DNA from: JAVBOW01 sp031550125
Lineage (GTDB): Bacteria; Bacteroidota; Bacteroidia; Bacteroidales; Rikenellaceae
Assembly: GCA_031550125.1 (NCBI GenBank)
Contig: JAVBOW010000026.1
Span: 1 to 64,000, forward strand
Reading direction: 5' to 3'
DNA: 64,000 nt
Of the stretch, positions 27,064-38,594 are shown piece after piece. The notes beneath the pieces were generated by a model. The model made no database searches and was not told where the DNA came from. It worked only from the letters and a program-made list of their open reading frames with translations. Both the position numbers and the translations under genes were made by a program. How positions within the stretch are numbered: position 1 is the stretch's first letter; each line of letters opens with the position of its first letter.

Positions 27064-27513
27064 ATGAACCTTCCCCGCCTCAATTTTCCCCAATACTCTT
27101 TCCGCATGACGGAGCGCGAGGGCAAACTTTTCATATGGGACGACCTGCGCCGCTGCTGGTTGCGATGCACGCCCGAAGAGTGGGTGCGCCGGCATGCGGT
27201 ACGCTGGATAGGCTCGCAGGAGGGAGCTGCCCCCGCTCTCATAGTGCAGGAGCATGCGGTGAAGGTATGCGGTATGGATCAGAGGGCGGACGCGGTGCTG
27301 TTCGGCGCCGACGGCCGTCCGCTGCTGCTTGCCGAATGCAAAGCGCCCGGCGTGGATATAGATTCTGCGGTACTGGACCAGGCCGTACGATACAACCATA
27401 TTCTTGGCGCACGCTATATTATGCTCACAAACGGGATGCACCACTATTTTTTCGAACATGAAACCGGAGGAGGTTATAGCCGCCTCGAATCCCCGCCCGA
27501 ACTGTCCCTGTAG
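27064..27513 (+). CDS. Stand-alone HsdR N-terminal-like (PD-(D/E)xK) protein
   Basis: 149 aa related to the N-terminal nuclease domain of type I restriction enzymes (HSDR_N_2 type). The nuclease fold is suggested by D76 in RADAVLFG and E91/K93 in LLLAECKAP, in the spacing of the PD-(D/E)xK core. There are no helicase, methylase or specificity genes near, so it is not a restriction system. Single-domain proteins of this kind occur in Bacteroidetes; their job is unknown. It is divergent from maeB, sharing a 96-nt gap. Confidence 0.8.
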   Translation: MNLPRLNFPQYSFRMTEREGKLFIWDDLRRCWLRCTPEEWVRRHAVRWIGSQEGAAPALIVQEHAVKVCGMDQRADAVLFGADGRPLLLAECKAPGVDIDSAVLDQAVRYNHILGARYIMLTNGMHHYFFEHETGGGYSRLESPPELSL

Positions 27514-27610
27514 CCGGAATTTGGCAAAATTCCATAATCTGCCGAGCCCTAAATCGTTAAAAAGTTATTAACAATTAGGCGTTTTCGTTATGCTCTCACA
27601 ATAAAAGATT

Positions 27611-27618
27611 TATATTTG
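27611..27618 (+). promoter_or_regulatory. -7 box TATATTTG for the 27684 gene
   Basis: TATATTTG lies 65 nt before the ATG, so the mRNA should have an AT-rich leader of about 60 nt. That leader contains a three-codon start-stop (ATG-CAA-TGA at 27679-27687) overlapping the gene start. Confidence 0.5.
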
Positions 27619-27683
27619 CCGCAGATTTGGGAAAATTATAATGCCCGAACCGCAAAAAAGTTTAATTAAAACCTTTTAATGCA

Positions 27684-28253
27684 ATGAAAAAAGTAATTGT
27701 TCTGATCGCTGCCGTTGTTATGGCCGCTTCGGTTAACGCTCAGTGGTATGTTAGCACTGGCAATTTCGGTGGTAACCTTTCTCTTGTTGACCTTATCGGT
27801 CTCGGCGAAGGTGAAATCACTCCCGGTGCGCTGATGTTCACCGGTATCAAATCTGTTGACGGTGAAACTGCCTGGGGTCTTGCTCCCGAGATAGGTTACA
27901 ACCTAAACGACAAATGGTCGGTTGGTTTGGGCCTGGGTTATGCCCACTTTGCCGAGAAAGAAAACGCATACGGTTTCAATGCTTATGCCCGTTGGTTCGG
28001 TTACCGCAATGGTAACTTCTCGCTCTACCTGCAGGCTGATTTCAAATACTCGGCTATGTCGGGTGACAACGCTCCTGACCTCAACGCATACTCTGTAGGC
28101 GTTATCCCCGGTGCCGCTTACTCTTTCAACGATCATTTCTCGATGAACGCTTCGCTCGGCAACCTCGGTTACTCGAAAATTAAAGATCAGGACGGCGTAT
28201 TCAGCCTGAATATCAACAACGGCCTGAATTTCGGTCTTACCTATAGCTTCTAA
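27684..28253 (+). CDS. Small outer membrane beta-barrel protein
   Basis: 189 aa with a signal peptide (about 1-19, ending ASVNAQ). The mature part has alternating strands typical of an 8-stranded OmpA/OmpX-like barrel (WGLAPEIGYNLNDKWSVGLG, then FSLYLQADFKYS) and ends in aromatic F (GLNFGLTYSF), as for BamA-inserted barrels. Base and codon use differ from the neighbours: GGT, GCT and ATC are common, as expected for an abundant protein. A strong terminator follows. Ligand or role unknown; it may be one of the major surface proteins. Confidence 0.85.
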   Translation: MKKVIVLIAAVVMAASVNAQWYVSTGNFGGNLSLVDLIGLGEGEITPGALMFTGIKSVDGETAWGLAPEIGYNLNDKWSVGLGLGYAHFAEKENAYGFNAYARWFGYRNGNFSLYLQADFKYSAMSGDNAPDLNAYSVGVIPGAAYSFNDHFSMNASLGNLGYSKIKDQDGVFSLNINNGLNFGLTYSF

Positions 28254-28281
28254 TTACCGCGCACACCACGAGTGCAACTAA

Positions 28282-28313
28282 AATACGGACGGTCCGAGAG
28301 GGCCGTCCGTATT
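28282..28313. terminator. Terminator hairpin with T-run
   Basis: An 11-bp perfect stem (28282-28292 with 28303-28313), a 10-nt loop and GTTTT after it on the plus strand; it serves the small barrel gene and may serve asnA on the other strand. Confidence 0.8.
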
Positions 28314-28339
28314 GTTTTGCCATGCTTTGCCGCCGTGCG

Positions 28340-29377
28340 TCAGACCAACTCTATGCCTCCCGCGCGGCACGCGTCTATCATCTCGTCGGGCCATATGCTG
28401 CTCTGTATCTCGCCTATATGGGCTTTGCGCAACAGGTACATGCACAGGCGTGACTGGCCTATGCCGCCGCCGATGGTTTGCGGAAGCTGGCCGGCCAGCA
28501 GTTTTTTGTGGAAATACAGCTCTCTTTTCCATTCCTGGCCGCGCTGTGTCAGCTGCCTGTCGAGCGATTCGGGACTTACGCGGATGCCCATGCTCGATAT
28601 CTCGAAAGCCATCTCCAGCACCGGGTTCCACAGCAGGAGGTCGCCGTTGAGTCCGTTGAAACCGTCGCCGTTGGGTTCGCTCCAGTCGTCGTAGTCGGCC
28701 GCGCGGCCGTCGTGCGGCTTTCCGTCGCCCAGGGGGTGGCCTATACCTATCAGAAATACGGCCTTGTGTTTGCGGACTATCTCGTTCTCTCGCTCTTTAG
28801 GCGACAGGCCTGGATGCATGTCGAGGAGTTCCTGCGCGTGGATGAAGAAAATATCTTCGGGCAGCTGGGGCGTTATCTGCGGAAACTCCACGTAGAGTTT
28901 GTTCTCTGTTACCTTTATCGACTCGTAGATGCGCCTTACCGTCTTTTTCAGGAATTCCAGGCTGCGCTCTTCAGGCAGCATGACCTTTTCCCAGTCCCAT
29001 TGGTCGACGTAGATAGAGTGGATGTTGTCCAGCTCCTCGTCCGGGCGCAATGCGTTCATGTCCGTGTATATGCCCCTTCCCGGCGCAATGTTCATCTGCG
29101 CCAGTTTCAACCGCTTCCATTTGGCCAGCGAGTGTACCACCTCGGCCGGAGATTCGCCCATGTCCCTTATGGGGAATGACACGGGACGCTCCACGCCGTT
29201 GAGGTCGTCGTTTATGCCCGTACCCTGCAGCACCACCATGGGGGCGGTGACCCTCAGCAGGGCGAGTTGCGCCGACAGGTTGTCCTGGAACATGTCTTTG
29301 ACATGTTTGATGGCCTGTTCGGTCTGCTCGGCGGAGCCTAATATGTTGCTGTAAGAGGGCGGTATGAGTACGGCCAT
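28340..29377 (-). CDS. asnA: Ammonia-dependent aspartate-ammonia ligase
   Basis: Makes asparagine from aspartate, ammonia and ATP through an aspartyl-adenylate. 345 aa with the class II synthetase-like fold of AsnA (GTGINDDLNGVERPVSF, VDQWDWEKV, IGGGIGQSRLCMYLL). No glutamine amidotransferase domain exists, so ammonia is the donor. It is third in the run dnaX-tyrS-asnA, 22 nt after tyrS. Together with gdhA and tnaA it fits a metabolism rich in free ammonia. Confidence 0.96.
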   Translation of the reverse strand: MAVLIPPSYSNILGSAEQTEQAIKHVKDMFQDNLSAQLALLRVTAPMVVLQGTGINDDLNGVERPVSFPIRDMGESPAEVVHSLAKWKRLKLAQMNIAPGRGIYTDMNALRPDEELDNIHSIYVDQWDWEKVMLPEERSLEFLKKTVRRIYESIKVTENKLYVEFPQITPQLPEDIFFIHAQELLDMHPGLSPKERENEIVRKHKAVFLIGIGHPLGDGKPHDGRAADYDDWSEPNGDGFNGLNGDLLLWNPVLEMAFEISSMGIRVSPESLDRQLTQRGQEWKRELYFHKKLLAGQLPQTIGGGIGQSRLCMYLLRKAHIGEIQSSIWPDEMIDACRAGGIELV

Positions 29378-29399
29378 TGCCTTATAAATGAAAGTATCG

Positions 29400-30692
29400 T
29401 CAGCCGACGGTAATTATATAGTAATTTTTTTTGCCTTTCTGCACCAGCAGATATTTGCCCGAGATCAGGTCGGCCCCGGTCACGCGGCGGTCGATGGCCG
29501 CCACCTTTTCCTTGTTTAGCGACACGCCTCCGCCCTGCACCAGCTTGCGCGCCTCGCCTTTCGACGGGAATATCGGCGCGGCTTCGGCCGTAAGGTCGAC
29601 GAAAGCCGTCCCTTCGCCCTCCAGGAGCGATCCGTCAACCGCGAATTGCGGCACGCCGTCGAAAACTTGCAGAAAAGTCTGCTCGTCCAGCCTGCGCAGC
29701 GCCTCCGACGTTGAGTTGCCGAAGAGTATGGCCGACGCCTCGACGGCCTTCTCGTATTCCCCGCGCGAGTGTATCGTTACGGTGATCTCCTCCGCCAGGC
29801 GTTTCTGCAGTGCGCGCTCGTGGGGCGCGGCGGCGTGCTGCGCTATCAGCGCGTCTATGGAGGTCTTGTCGAGCAGGGTGAATATCTTTATGTAGCTCGC
29901 CGCGTCCTGGTCGCTTACGTTGAGCCAGAACTGGTAGAACTTGTATGGCGACGTGTAACGGGCGTCCAGCCAAACGTTGCCGCTCTCGGTCTTGCCGAAT
30001 TTGGAGCCGTCGGCCTTTTTTATCAGCGGGCATACTATAGCGTATGCCTCGCCCTGGTCGGATCGGCGTATGAGTTCGGTGCCGGTGGTTATGTTTCCCC
30101 ATTGGTCGGAGCCGCCCAGCTGCAATTTGCAGCCGTATGTGCGGTAGAGGTGCAAAAAGTCGTAACCCTGCACCAGCTGGTAGGTGAATTCGGTGAACGA
30201 CATGCCGTCGCCTTCGCCGCTGAAGCGTTTCTTTACCGAATCTTTGGCCATCATGTAGTTGACGGTGATGAGTTTGCCCACGTCGCGTATGAAGTCGAGG
30301 AACGTGAAATCCTTCATCCAGTCGTAGTTGTTCACCATTACGGCGGCATTGGGGGCGTCTGACGTGAAGTCTATCAGGCGCGAGAGTTGGGCCTTGATGG
30401 CATCCTGGTTATGTCTCAAGGTCTTTTCGTCGAGCAGGTTACGCTCGGCCGATTTGCCCGACGGGTCGCCTATCATTCCCGTGGCACCGCCCACCAGGGC
30501 TATGGGGCGGTGGCCGCACACCTGCAGGTGTTTGAGTATCATTACGCCCACCAGATGTCCTATATGCAGCGAGTCGGCCGTGGGGTCTATGCCCAGATAG
30601 GCCGTCGTCATCTCTTTGGCTAATTGCTCTTCGGTTCCGGGCATCATGTCGTGGATCATCCCGCGCCACTTCAGTTCTTCTACGAAATTCAT
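29400..30692 (-). CDS. tyrS: Tyrosyl-tRNA synthetase
   Basis: 430 aa. Class I signature LHIGHLVG; the KMSKS loop appears as KFGKTESG; the C-terminal S4 RNA-binding domain contains EARKLVQGGGVSLN. Charges tRNA-Tyr. Preceded by dnaX with a 16-nt gap and followed by asnA. Confidence 0.97.
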   Translation of the reverse strand: MNFVEELKWRGMIHDMMPGTEEQLAKEMTTAYLGIDPTADSLHIGHLVGVMILKHLQVCGHRPIALVGGATGMIGDPSGKSAERNLLDEKTLRHNQDAIKAQLSRLIDFTSDAPNAAVMVNNYDWMKDFTFLDFIRDVGKLITVNYMMAKDSVKKRFSGEGDGMSFTEFTYQLVQGYDFLHLYRTYGCKLQLGGSDQWGNITTGTELIRRSDQGEAYAIVCPLIKKADGSKFGKTESGNVWLDARYTSPYKFYQFWLNVSDQDAASYIKIFTLLDKTSIDALIAQHAAAPHERALQKRLAEEITVTIHSRGEYEKAVEASAILFGNSTSEALRRLDEQTFLQVFDGVPQFAVDGSLLEGEGTAFVDLTAEAAPIFPSKGEARKLVQGGGVSLNKEKVAAIDRRVTGADLISGKYLLVQKGKKNYYIITVG

Positions 30693-30708
30693 AAATTCAG
30701 ACTGTATC

Positions 30709-32478
30709 TTATTCCAATTCGAAATCGAGTTCCTTGCGCAACTGCGCCACCAGCGGATTCATGTCGGTAAGGTATTTGAGCCTGTCCTCCACCTTTACCG
30801 GCTTTTTTATCCCGTGATTCTCTATTACTTTGACTTCCATTTCTATCCGCCCCGTCACTCCGGCCACGGCCGCCAGCATATCGAGTATTTCGGTGCGGTT
30901 GCGCATTATCTCGTCGTGCAGTTCCTGGCTGCCGGCCGCCACTTTTATAGTGTTGCCATCCACGGCCATGCCGGTAAAGGCCGAAGCTATACGCGGGCGC
31001 TCGGCCTGCAGGCTTTTTTGGAAACGGGTGGCGAAATGCGCTATCTTTTTCCCCGCTTCGGGATCTATGGCATCGTTCTCCCGTTTCTCGCTCTCTTCCG
31101 GCCCTGCGGGCGTTTGAGGACGCAGGGGTGAGCTTAATATAGACGCTATGGATTGTCCCGATATGCCTGTCCCGGACGAAGTTGCGGCCGCATGCCTGGT
31201 CTCTGGTTTGGCCTCGGGCCTTTGCTCGGGCGGAGCAGGGGGCGCGGGCGTCGCCGCAGGGACGGGCGTTTCTTTCTCCGGTGCAGGATCAGGGACTGGC
31301 TGAGATGCCGGCGTTACCGTCGGTTGAGATGTAATGTGTTGATTCTTTTTGAGTTCCGGCAATGAGGCGTTTACGCGATCACTTTTTTTTTCACCCATGC
31401 CACTCAGTTTCATAAGTCCCAACTCTACGTGGAGCCTTTGGTTGAGTGCGGTCTTGAGCGAACTCTCCAACTCGGACAGCAGCGCTATGGCGCCGAAAAG
31501 GAATTGCACGTCGCACTGCGCCGACTGCTGTTTGTAACGTTCGAGTAACGAACCTGTTATTTCCAGCACAGGTAGCGTCTGCGGGCTTTTGCACATCAGC
31601 AGGTCGCGGAAATGGTTGCTCAGTCCGGCCATGAAGGTCTGTCCCGAAAAACCGGCGCGCAACACGGCGTCGAAAGCCTTTAGCGCGCCCGGATAGTCGC
31701 CCGAGGAGAGCATCTGCGTAACGCCGAAATATATATCGTAGTCCAGCACGTTGAGCGTCTGGGCTACTTCTTTGAAATGCAGTGTGTTGCCGCAGAACGA
31801 TACGGCTTTGTCGAACATCGACAGCGCGTCCCGCATGCCTCCGTCGGCCTTTTGCGAGATTAGGTTTAGCGACTCGTCATCGGCCGTCACCCCCTCCTGC
31901 GAGGCCACGTATTTCAGATAGGCCACGCCGTCCTCCACGCGTATGCGGTTGAAGTCGTATATCTGGCAGCGCGACAGGATGGTGGGTATTATCTTATGTT
32001 TTTCCGTCGTCGCCAGGATGAATATGGCGTGGGCGGGAGGTTCTTCGAGGGTTTTGAGGAAGGCGTTGAAAGCCGCCGCCGAGAGCATATGCACCTCGTC
32101 TATGATATAGACGCTGTAACGTCCTATCTGGGGCGGTATGCGCACCTGCTCGGTCAGCGATCGGATGTCCTCCACCGAGTTGTTCGACGCGGCGTCCAGC
32201 TCGTGTATGTTGAACGAGCGCTCTTCCGAGAACGCGCGGCACGATTCGCATTCGCCGCAGGCTTCGGAATCTTTTGGCGACAGGCAGTTGATGGATTTGG
32301 CGAATATGCGCGCACAGGTCGTTTTGCCCACTCCGCGCGGCCCGCAGAACAGGTAGGCGTGGGCCAGCTGGCCGCGGCTGATGGCATTCTTAAGGGTGGA
32401 GGTTATATGGCCTTGCCCCACTACCGTAACGAAGGTCTGGGGGCGGTATTTGCGGGCCGATACGACAAAATGATCCAT
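30709..32478 (-). CDS. dnaX: DNA polymerase III subunit tau (and probable gamma by slippage)
   Basis: Clamp-loader ATPase. The full product is 589 aa: Walker A GPRGVGKTT, a zinc module (CGECESC), DEVHMLS, and sensor SRCQIYDFNR in domains I-II; a collar domain III up to about residue 360; a Pro/Ala-rich linker (about 375-455); and a C-terminal tau-type domain. The start at 32478 is fixed by the promoter box at 32497-32504, which lies inside a longer in-frame extension. A run of nine A at codons 363-366 (31383-31391) is a likely programmed slip site that would yield a short gamma-like form ending at residue 366. Operon with tyrS and asnA. Confidence 0.95.
   Translation of the reverse strand: MDHFVVSARKYRPQTFVTVVGQGHITSTLKNAISRGQLAHAYLFCGPRGVGKTTCARIFAKSINCLSPKDSEACGECESCRAFSEERSFNIHELDAASNNSVEDIRSLTEQVRIPPQIGRYSVYIIDEVHMLSAAAFNAFLKTLEEPPAHAIFILATTEKHKIIPTILSRCQIYDFNRIRVEDGVAYLKYVASQEGVTADDESLNLISQKADGGMRDALSMFDKAVSFCGNTLHFKEVAQTLNVLDYDIYFGVTQMLSSGDYPGALKAFDAVLRAGFSGQTFMAGLSNHFRDLLMCKSPQTLPVLEITGSLLERYKQQSAQCDVQFLFGAIALLSELESSLKTALNQRLHVELGLMKLSGMGEKKSDRVNASLPELKKNQHITSQPTVTPASQPVPDPAPEKETPVPAATPAPPAPPEQRPEAKPETRHAAATSSGTGISGQSIASILSSPLRPQTPAGPEESEKRENDAIDPEAGKKIAHFATRFQKSLQAERPRIASAFTGMAVDGNTIKVAAGSQELHDEIMRNRTEILDMLAAVAGVTGRIEMEVKVIENHGIKKPVKVEDRLKYLTDMNPLVAQLRKELDFELE
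31383..31391 (-). other. A9 slippery run in dnaX
   Basis: Nine A in the coding strand, read in frame as GAA AAA AAA AGT. A -1 ribosomal shift or one extra A from RNA polymerase slippage reads AAA AAA AAG TGA, stopping at once; loss of one A reads GTG ATC GCG TAA and also stops. The site lies just after the collar domain, the place where a gamma subunit would end. Confidence 0.7.
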
Positions 32479-32496
32479 AGATTGCGCAATATCGTG

Positions 32497-32504
32497 CAAA
32501 GATA
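32497..32504 (-). promoter_or_regulatory. -7 box TATCTTTG for dnaX-tyrS-asnA
   Basis: On the minus strand TATCTTTG ends 18 nt before the ATG at 32478. It decides the dnaX start against longer frames. Confidence 0.55.
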
Positions 32505-32624
32505 GACATTTTTTCATCTTTCGGGGCTTCAAAGCGTTCTTTTTGGCATCCGCCGCGAGACAATATGGCATAAACGCCGTGCTGGCAGACATTTTGCAAC
32601 CGTTAATGTCAAAAACTACGGAAT

Positions 32625-35225
<2,601 letters not shown>

Positions 35226-35262
35226 CGGTCATAAATTCCTTCCCGGGACCTCGCGTTTACAG

Positions 35263-35302
35263 ACAAAGCAGGGGCCGTCCAAACGGACGGCCCCTGCTTT
35301 GT
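35263..35302. terminator. Strong terminator hairpin after clpB
   Basis: An 18-bp perfect stem (35263-35280 with 35285-35302) and an AAAC loop. Confidence 0.85.
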
Positions 35303-35327
35303 AGCGCCTGAGCGCCTTGTCAATACC

Positions 35328-35378
35328 GGATCAGTTTGGCCGCGCATCTTAACGTCAGCCTGTTTTTCAGACCGATCC
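35328..35378 (+). mobile_element. MITE-like element, 51-bp deleted copy
   Basis: Begins GGATCAGTTTGG and ends TCAGACCGATCC (the inverted terminal repeat), with only the right part of the internal sequence left. It is flanked by TCAATACC (35320-35327) and TCAATACT (35379-35386), an 8-bp target duplication with one difference. The right copy starts with the carB stop codon (TCA, i.e. TGA on the minus strand), so the element lies directly behind carB. Confidence 0.7.
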
Positions 35379-38300
35379 TCAATACTCGTTCCAGCTCTTG
35401 ATCTTGATCTCTTCCCGGCCCATGCGGCAGAAAGCGCCTATGAATGCGCTTGCAAGGCGGGCGTTGGTTATGAGCGGTATGTTGAAGTCGATGGCGCTGC
35501 GGCGGATAGTGTAGTCGTTGCTCAATTCGCTTTCCGACAGGTTTTTGGGAATGTTTATCACCAGGTCTATCTTCTTTTGCCGGATGTAGTCGAGCGTGTT
35601 GGGCTTGAGTTCCGAGTCGGGCCAGTGGAGCGTTTCGCTCGGTATTCCCGCCGCGGCCAGGAAATCGGCCGTGCCTTTGGTGGCGAAGAGGTTGTAACCC
35701 CTTGCGGAGAGTTGGCGCGACGCTTCGAGCAGCTCCGTTTTGGATCGCAGGTCGCCCGACGAGATAAGTATGTTGCGCGCGGGGATGGTGTAACCCACCG
35801 ACAGCATCGACTTGAGTATGGCCTCGTCGAAATCGTCGCCTATGCAACCCACCTCGCCGGTGGAAGCCATCTCTACGCCCAGCACGGGATCGGCCTTCTG
35901 GAGGCGGGCGAAAGAGAATTGAGACGCCTTGATACCTACGTAATCCAGGTCGAAGGCCGATTTGCTCGGTATCTGGGCGTCTATGCCGAGCATGACCTTG
36001 GTGGCGATTTCAATGAAGTTAACTTTAAGGACTTTCGAGACGAACGGAAAGCTGCGCGAAGCCCTCAGGTTGCACTCGATGACCTTTATCTGGTTGTCCT
36101 TGGCCATCAACTGCATGTTGAAGGGGCCGGTGATATTAAGTCCTTGGGCTACAAGGCGGGCCACTTTCTTTATGCGACGCATGGTCTCCACATACATTTT
36201 CTGCGGCGGCAGTACCATCGTGGCGTCGCCCGAGTGTACCCCGGCGAATTCGACGTGTTCCGAAATGGCGTATATCAGCACCTGTCCGTCGCGGGCCACG
36301 GCGTCTATCTCTATCTCCTTGGCGTTCTCGATGAATTCGGTCACCACCACCGGATGCTGCTTCGACACGTTTGTGGCCAGGGTCAGGAAATGTTCCAGTT
36401 CGCCCTTGTTAGACACCACGTTCATGGCCGCGCCGGAAAGTACGTACGACGGACGTACCAGCAACGGGAAACCAACCTCGTCGGCGAACGTGTATATGTC
36501 GGCTATCGACGATAGTTCCTTCCAGCGTGGCTGGTCCACGCCAAGCTCGTCGAGCATCCTGGAGAATTTATGGCGGTCTTCGGCGCGGTCGATATTGGCG
36601 GCCGACGTACCCATTATGGGGACGCGCTGCGCGTCGAGCCTCATGGCCAGGTTGTTGGGTATCTGTCCGCCCATCGACACGAACACTCCTTTGGGCGCCT
36701 CCAGGTCGGTGATGTCCAGCACCCTCTCCAGCGTAAGCTCGTCGAAATAGAGCCTGTCGCACATGTCGTAGTCCGTGGATACCGTCTCGGGGTTGTAATT
36801 TATCATTATGGAGCGATAACCCTCCTTGCGGATGGTGTTGGCCGCGTTTACCGAACACCAGTCGAATTCCACCGACGAACCTATGCGGTAAGCGCCCGAG
36901 CCGAGTACTATGACCGACTGTCCGTCTTGCGCGAAATCGATGTCGTGCGCCGAGCCGTTATAGGTGAGGTACAGATAGTTGGTGTGCGCCGGGTATTCCG
37001 CCGCTAGCGTGTCTATCTGCTTCACGACGGGGGTTATGCCGCGGCCTTTGCGCCAGTCGCGTACTTTGAGCATCTCGGCCTCCACCTGCTCGGGGGCGCA
37101 TTTGGCTATCGTGCGGGCTATCTGGAAGTCGGAAAAACCCTTGCGCTTGGCGTCCGTGAGCATCGCGTCCGGCACTTTGTCTATGGCGTCGTATTCGCCC
37201 AGGGCCTTTTCGGCCGCGACTATCCCGGCCAGTTTGTGCAGGAACCAGCGGTCTATCTTTGTCAGTTCGTGTATGCGGTCCACCGTGTAGCCGCGGTGGA
37301 GCGCGTCGGCTATTACGAATATGCGTTTGTCGGTCGGACGGCTCAGCGCCTCGTCGATGTTTTCCACCGACAGCTCCTTGTTGGAGACGAAGCCGTGCAT
37401 GCCCTGTCCGATCATGCGCAGGCCTTTCTGGATTATCTCCTCGAATGTGCGTCCGATGGACATCACTTCGCCCACGGATTTCATGCTCGAACCCAGCTCG
37501 CGCGACACTCCTTTGAATTTGCCGAGGTCCCAGCGGGGTATCTTGCACACCACATAGTCGAGCGCGGGTTCGAAGAAGGCGGGCGTGGTGCGCGTTACGG
37601 AGTTCTTAAGCTCGTGCAGACCGTACCCGAGGCCCAGTTTGGCGGCCACGAAGGCGAGCGGGAAGCCGGTGGCCTTTGACGCCAGCGCCGACGAGCGGCT
37701 CAGGCGGGCGTTGACCTCTATCACCCGGTAGTCTTCCGAGTAGGGGTCGAGGGCGAATTGCACGTTGCACTCGCCTACGATGCCCACGTGACGTATGATC
37801 TTTATGGATAGCTTGCGCAGTTTCACCAGCTCGGAGTTGGAGAGCGTCTGGCAGGGAGCCACAACGATGCTCTCTCCGGTGTGTATGCCGAGAGGGTCGA
37901 AGTTTTCCATGTTGCAGACGGTGATGCAGTTGTCGTATTTGTCGCGCATCACCTCGTACTCTATCTCTTTCCATCCCTTGAGCGATTTCTCCACCAACAC
38001 CTGGGGCGAGTAGGAGAACGCCTTGTTGGCCACCGCGTCCAGCTCCTCGTCGTTGTCGCAGAATCCCGATCCCAGGCCGCCGAGCGTGAAAGCCGGGCGC
38101 AGGATGACGGGATAGCCCAGCTCGTGGGCCACTCGCCTTGCGTCCTCCACGTTGGTCACGGCTTCGCTCTTTATGGTGTTGACGTTTATTTCCGCAAGTT
38201 TCTGGTTGAATATGTCGCGGTCTTCGGTGTCTATGATGGACTGCACGGGCGTGCCGAGTACCTGTACGTTGTATTTCTCAAGCACGCCGCTGCGGAACAG

Positions 38301-38594
38301 TTTGACGCCGCAGTTGAGGGCCGTCTGCCCACCGAAAGCCAGCATTATGCCCTGCGGACGCTCGCGGGCTATGACGTCCTCTACGAAATCGGGCGTCACG
38401 GGCAGGAAATACACCCTGTCGGCTATGTTTTCGGATGTTTGTATCGTGGCTATGTTGGGGTTGATCAGTACGGTGTATATTCCCTCCTCCTTAAGCGCCT
38501 TGAGCGCCTGCGAACCCGAGTAGTCGAACTCTCCAGCCTCGCCTATCTTCAATGCGCCGGAGCCCAGCAGTATTACCTTCTCTATTTTTTGCAT
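35379..38594 (-). CDS. carB: Carbamoyl-phosphate synthase large chain
   Basis: 1071 aa. Two ATP-grasp halves (about 1-540 and 545-940) and a C-terminal allosteric domain. It makes carbamoyl phosphate from bicarbonate, ammonia supplied by CarA, and two ATP, feeding pyrimidine and arginine synthesis. Motifs include LGSGALKIGEAGEFDYSG and ALNPHxS-like ends; the second half opens with VIVLGSGAYRIGSSVEFDW. It overlaps carA by 13 nt. Its stop codon coincides with a target duplication of a MITE-like element. Confidence 0.97.
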   Translation of the reverse strand: MQKIEKVILLGSGALKIGEAGEFDYSGSQALKALKEEGIYTVLINPNIATIQTSENIADRVYFLPVTPDFVEDVIARERPQGIMLAFGGQTALNCGVKLFRSGVLEKYNVQVLGTPVQSIIDTEDRDIFNQKLAEINVNTIKSEAVTNVEDARRVAHELGYPVILRPAFTLGGLGSGFCDNDEELDAVANKAFSYSPQVLVEKSLKGWKEIEYEVMRDKYDNCITVCNMENFDPLGIHTGESIVVAPCQTLSNSELVKLRKLSIKIIRHVGIVGECNVQFALDPYSEDYRVIEVNARLSRSSALASKATGFPLAFVAAKLGLGYGLHELKNSVTRTTPAFFEPALDYVVCKIPRWDLGKFKGVSRELGSSMKSVGEVMSIGRTFEEIIQKGLRMIGQGMHGFVSNKELSVENIDEALSRPTDKRIFVIADALHRGYTVDRIHELTKIDRWFLHKLAGIVAAEKALGEYDAIDKVPDAMLTDAKRKGFSDFQIARTIAKCAPEQVEAEMLKVRDWRKGRGITPVVKQIDTLAAEYPAHTNYLYLTYNGSAHDIDFAQDGQSVIVLGSGAYRIGSSVEFDWCSVNAANTIRKEGYRSIMINYNPETVSTDYDMCDRLYFDELTLERVLDITDLEAPKGVFVSMGGQIPNNLAMRLDAQRVPIMGTSAANIDRAEDRHKFSRMLDELGVDQPRWKELSSIADIYTFADEVGFPLLVRPSYVLSGAAMNVVSNKGELEHFLTLATNVSKQHPVVVTEFIENAKEIEIDAVARDGQVLIYAISEHVEFAGVHSGDATMVLPPQKMYVETMRRIKKVARLVAQGLNITGPFNMQLMAKDNQIKVIECNLRASRSFPFVSKVLKVNFIEIATKVMLGIDAQIPSKSAFDLDYVGIKASQFSFARLQKADPVLGVEMASTGEVGCIGDDFDEAILKSMLSVGYTIPARNILISSGDLRSKTELLEASRQLSARGYNLFATKGTADFLAAAGIPSETLHWPDSELKPNTLDYIRQKKIDLVINIPKNLSESELSNDYTIRRSAIDFNIPLITNARLASAFIGAFCRMGREEIKIKSWNEY

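Noticed and set aside
27064..27513. Type I restriction system
   Set aside because: Only an N-terminal HsdR-like domain is present; no helicase, hsdM or hsdS in the region.
27679..27687. ATG-CAA-TGA mini-ORF overlapping the barrel gene start
   Set aside because: Two codons before a stop; could be chance, and no similar arrangement is seen at other genes of the window.
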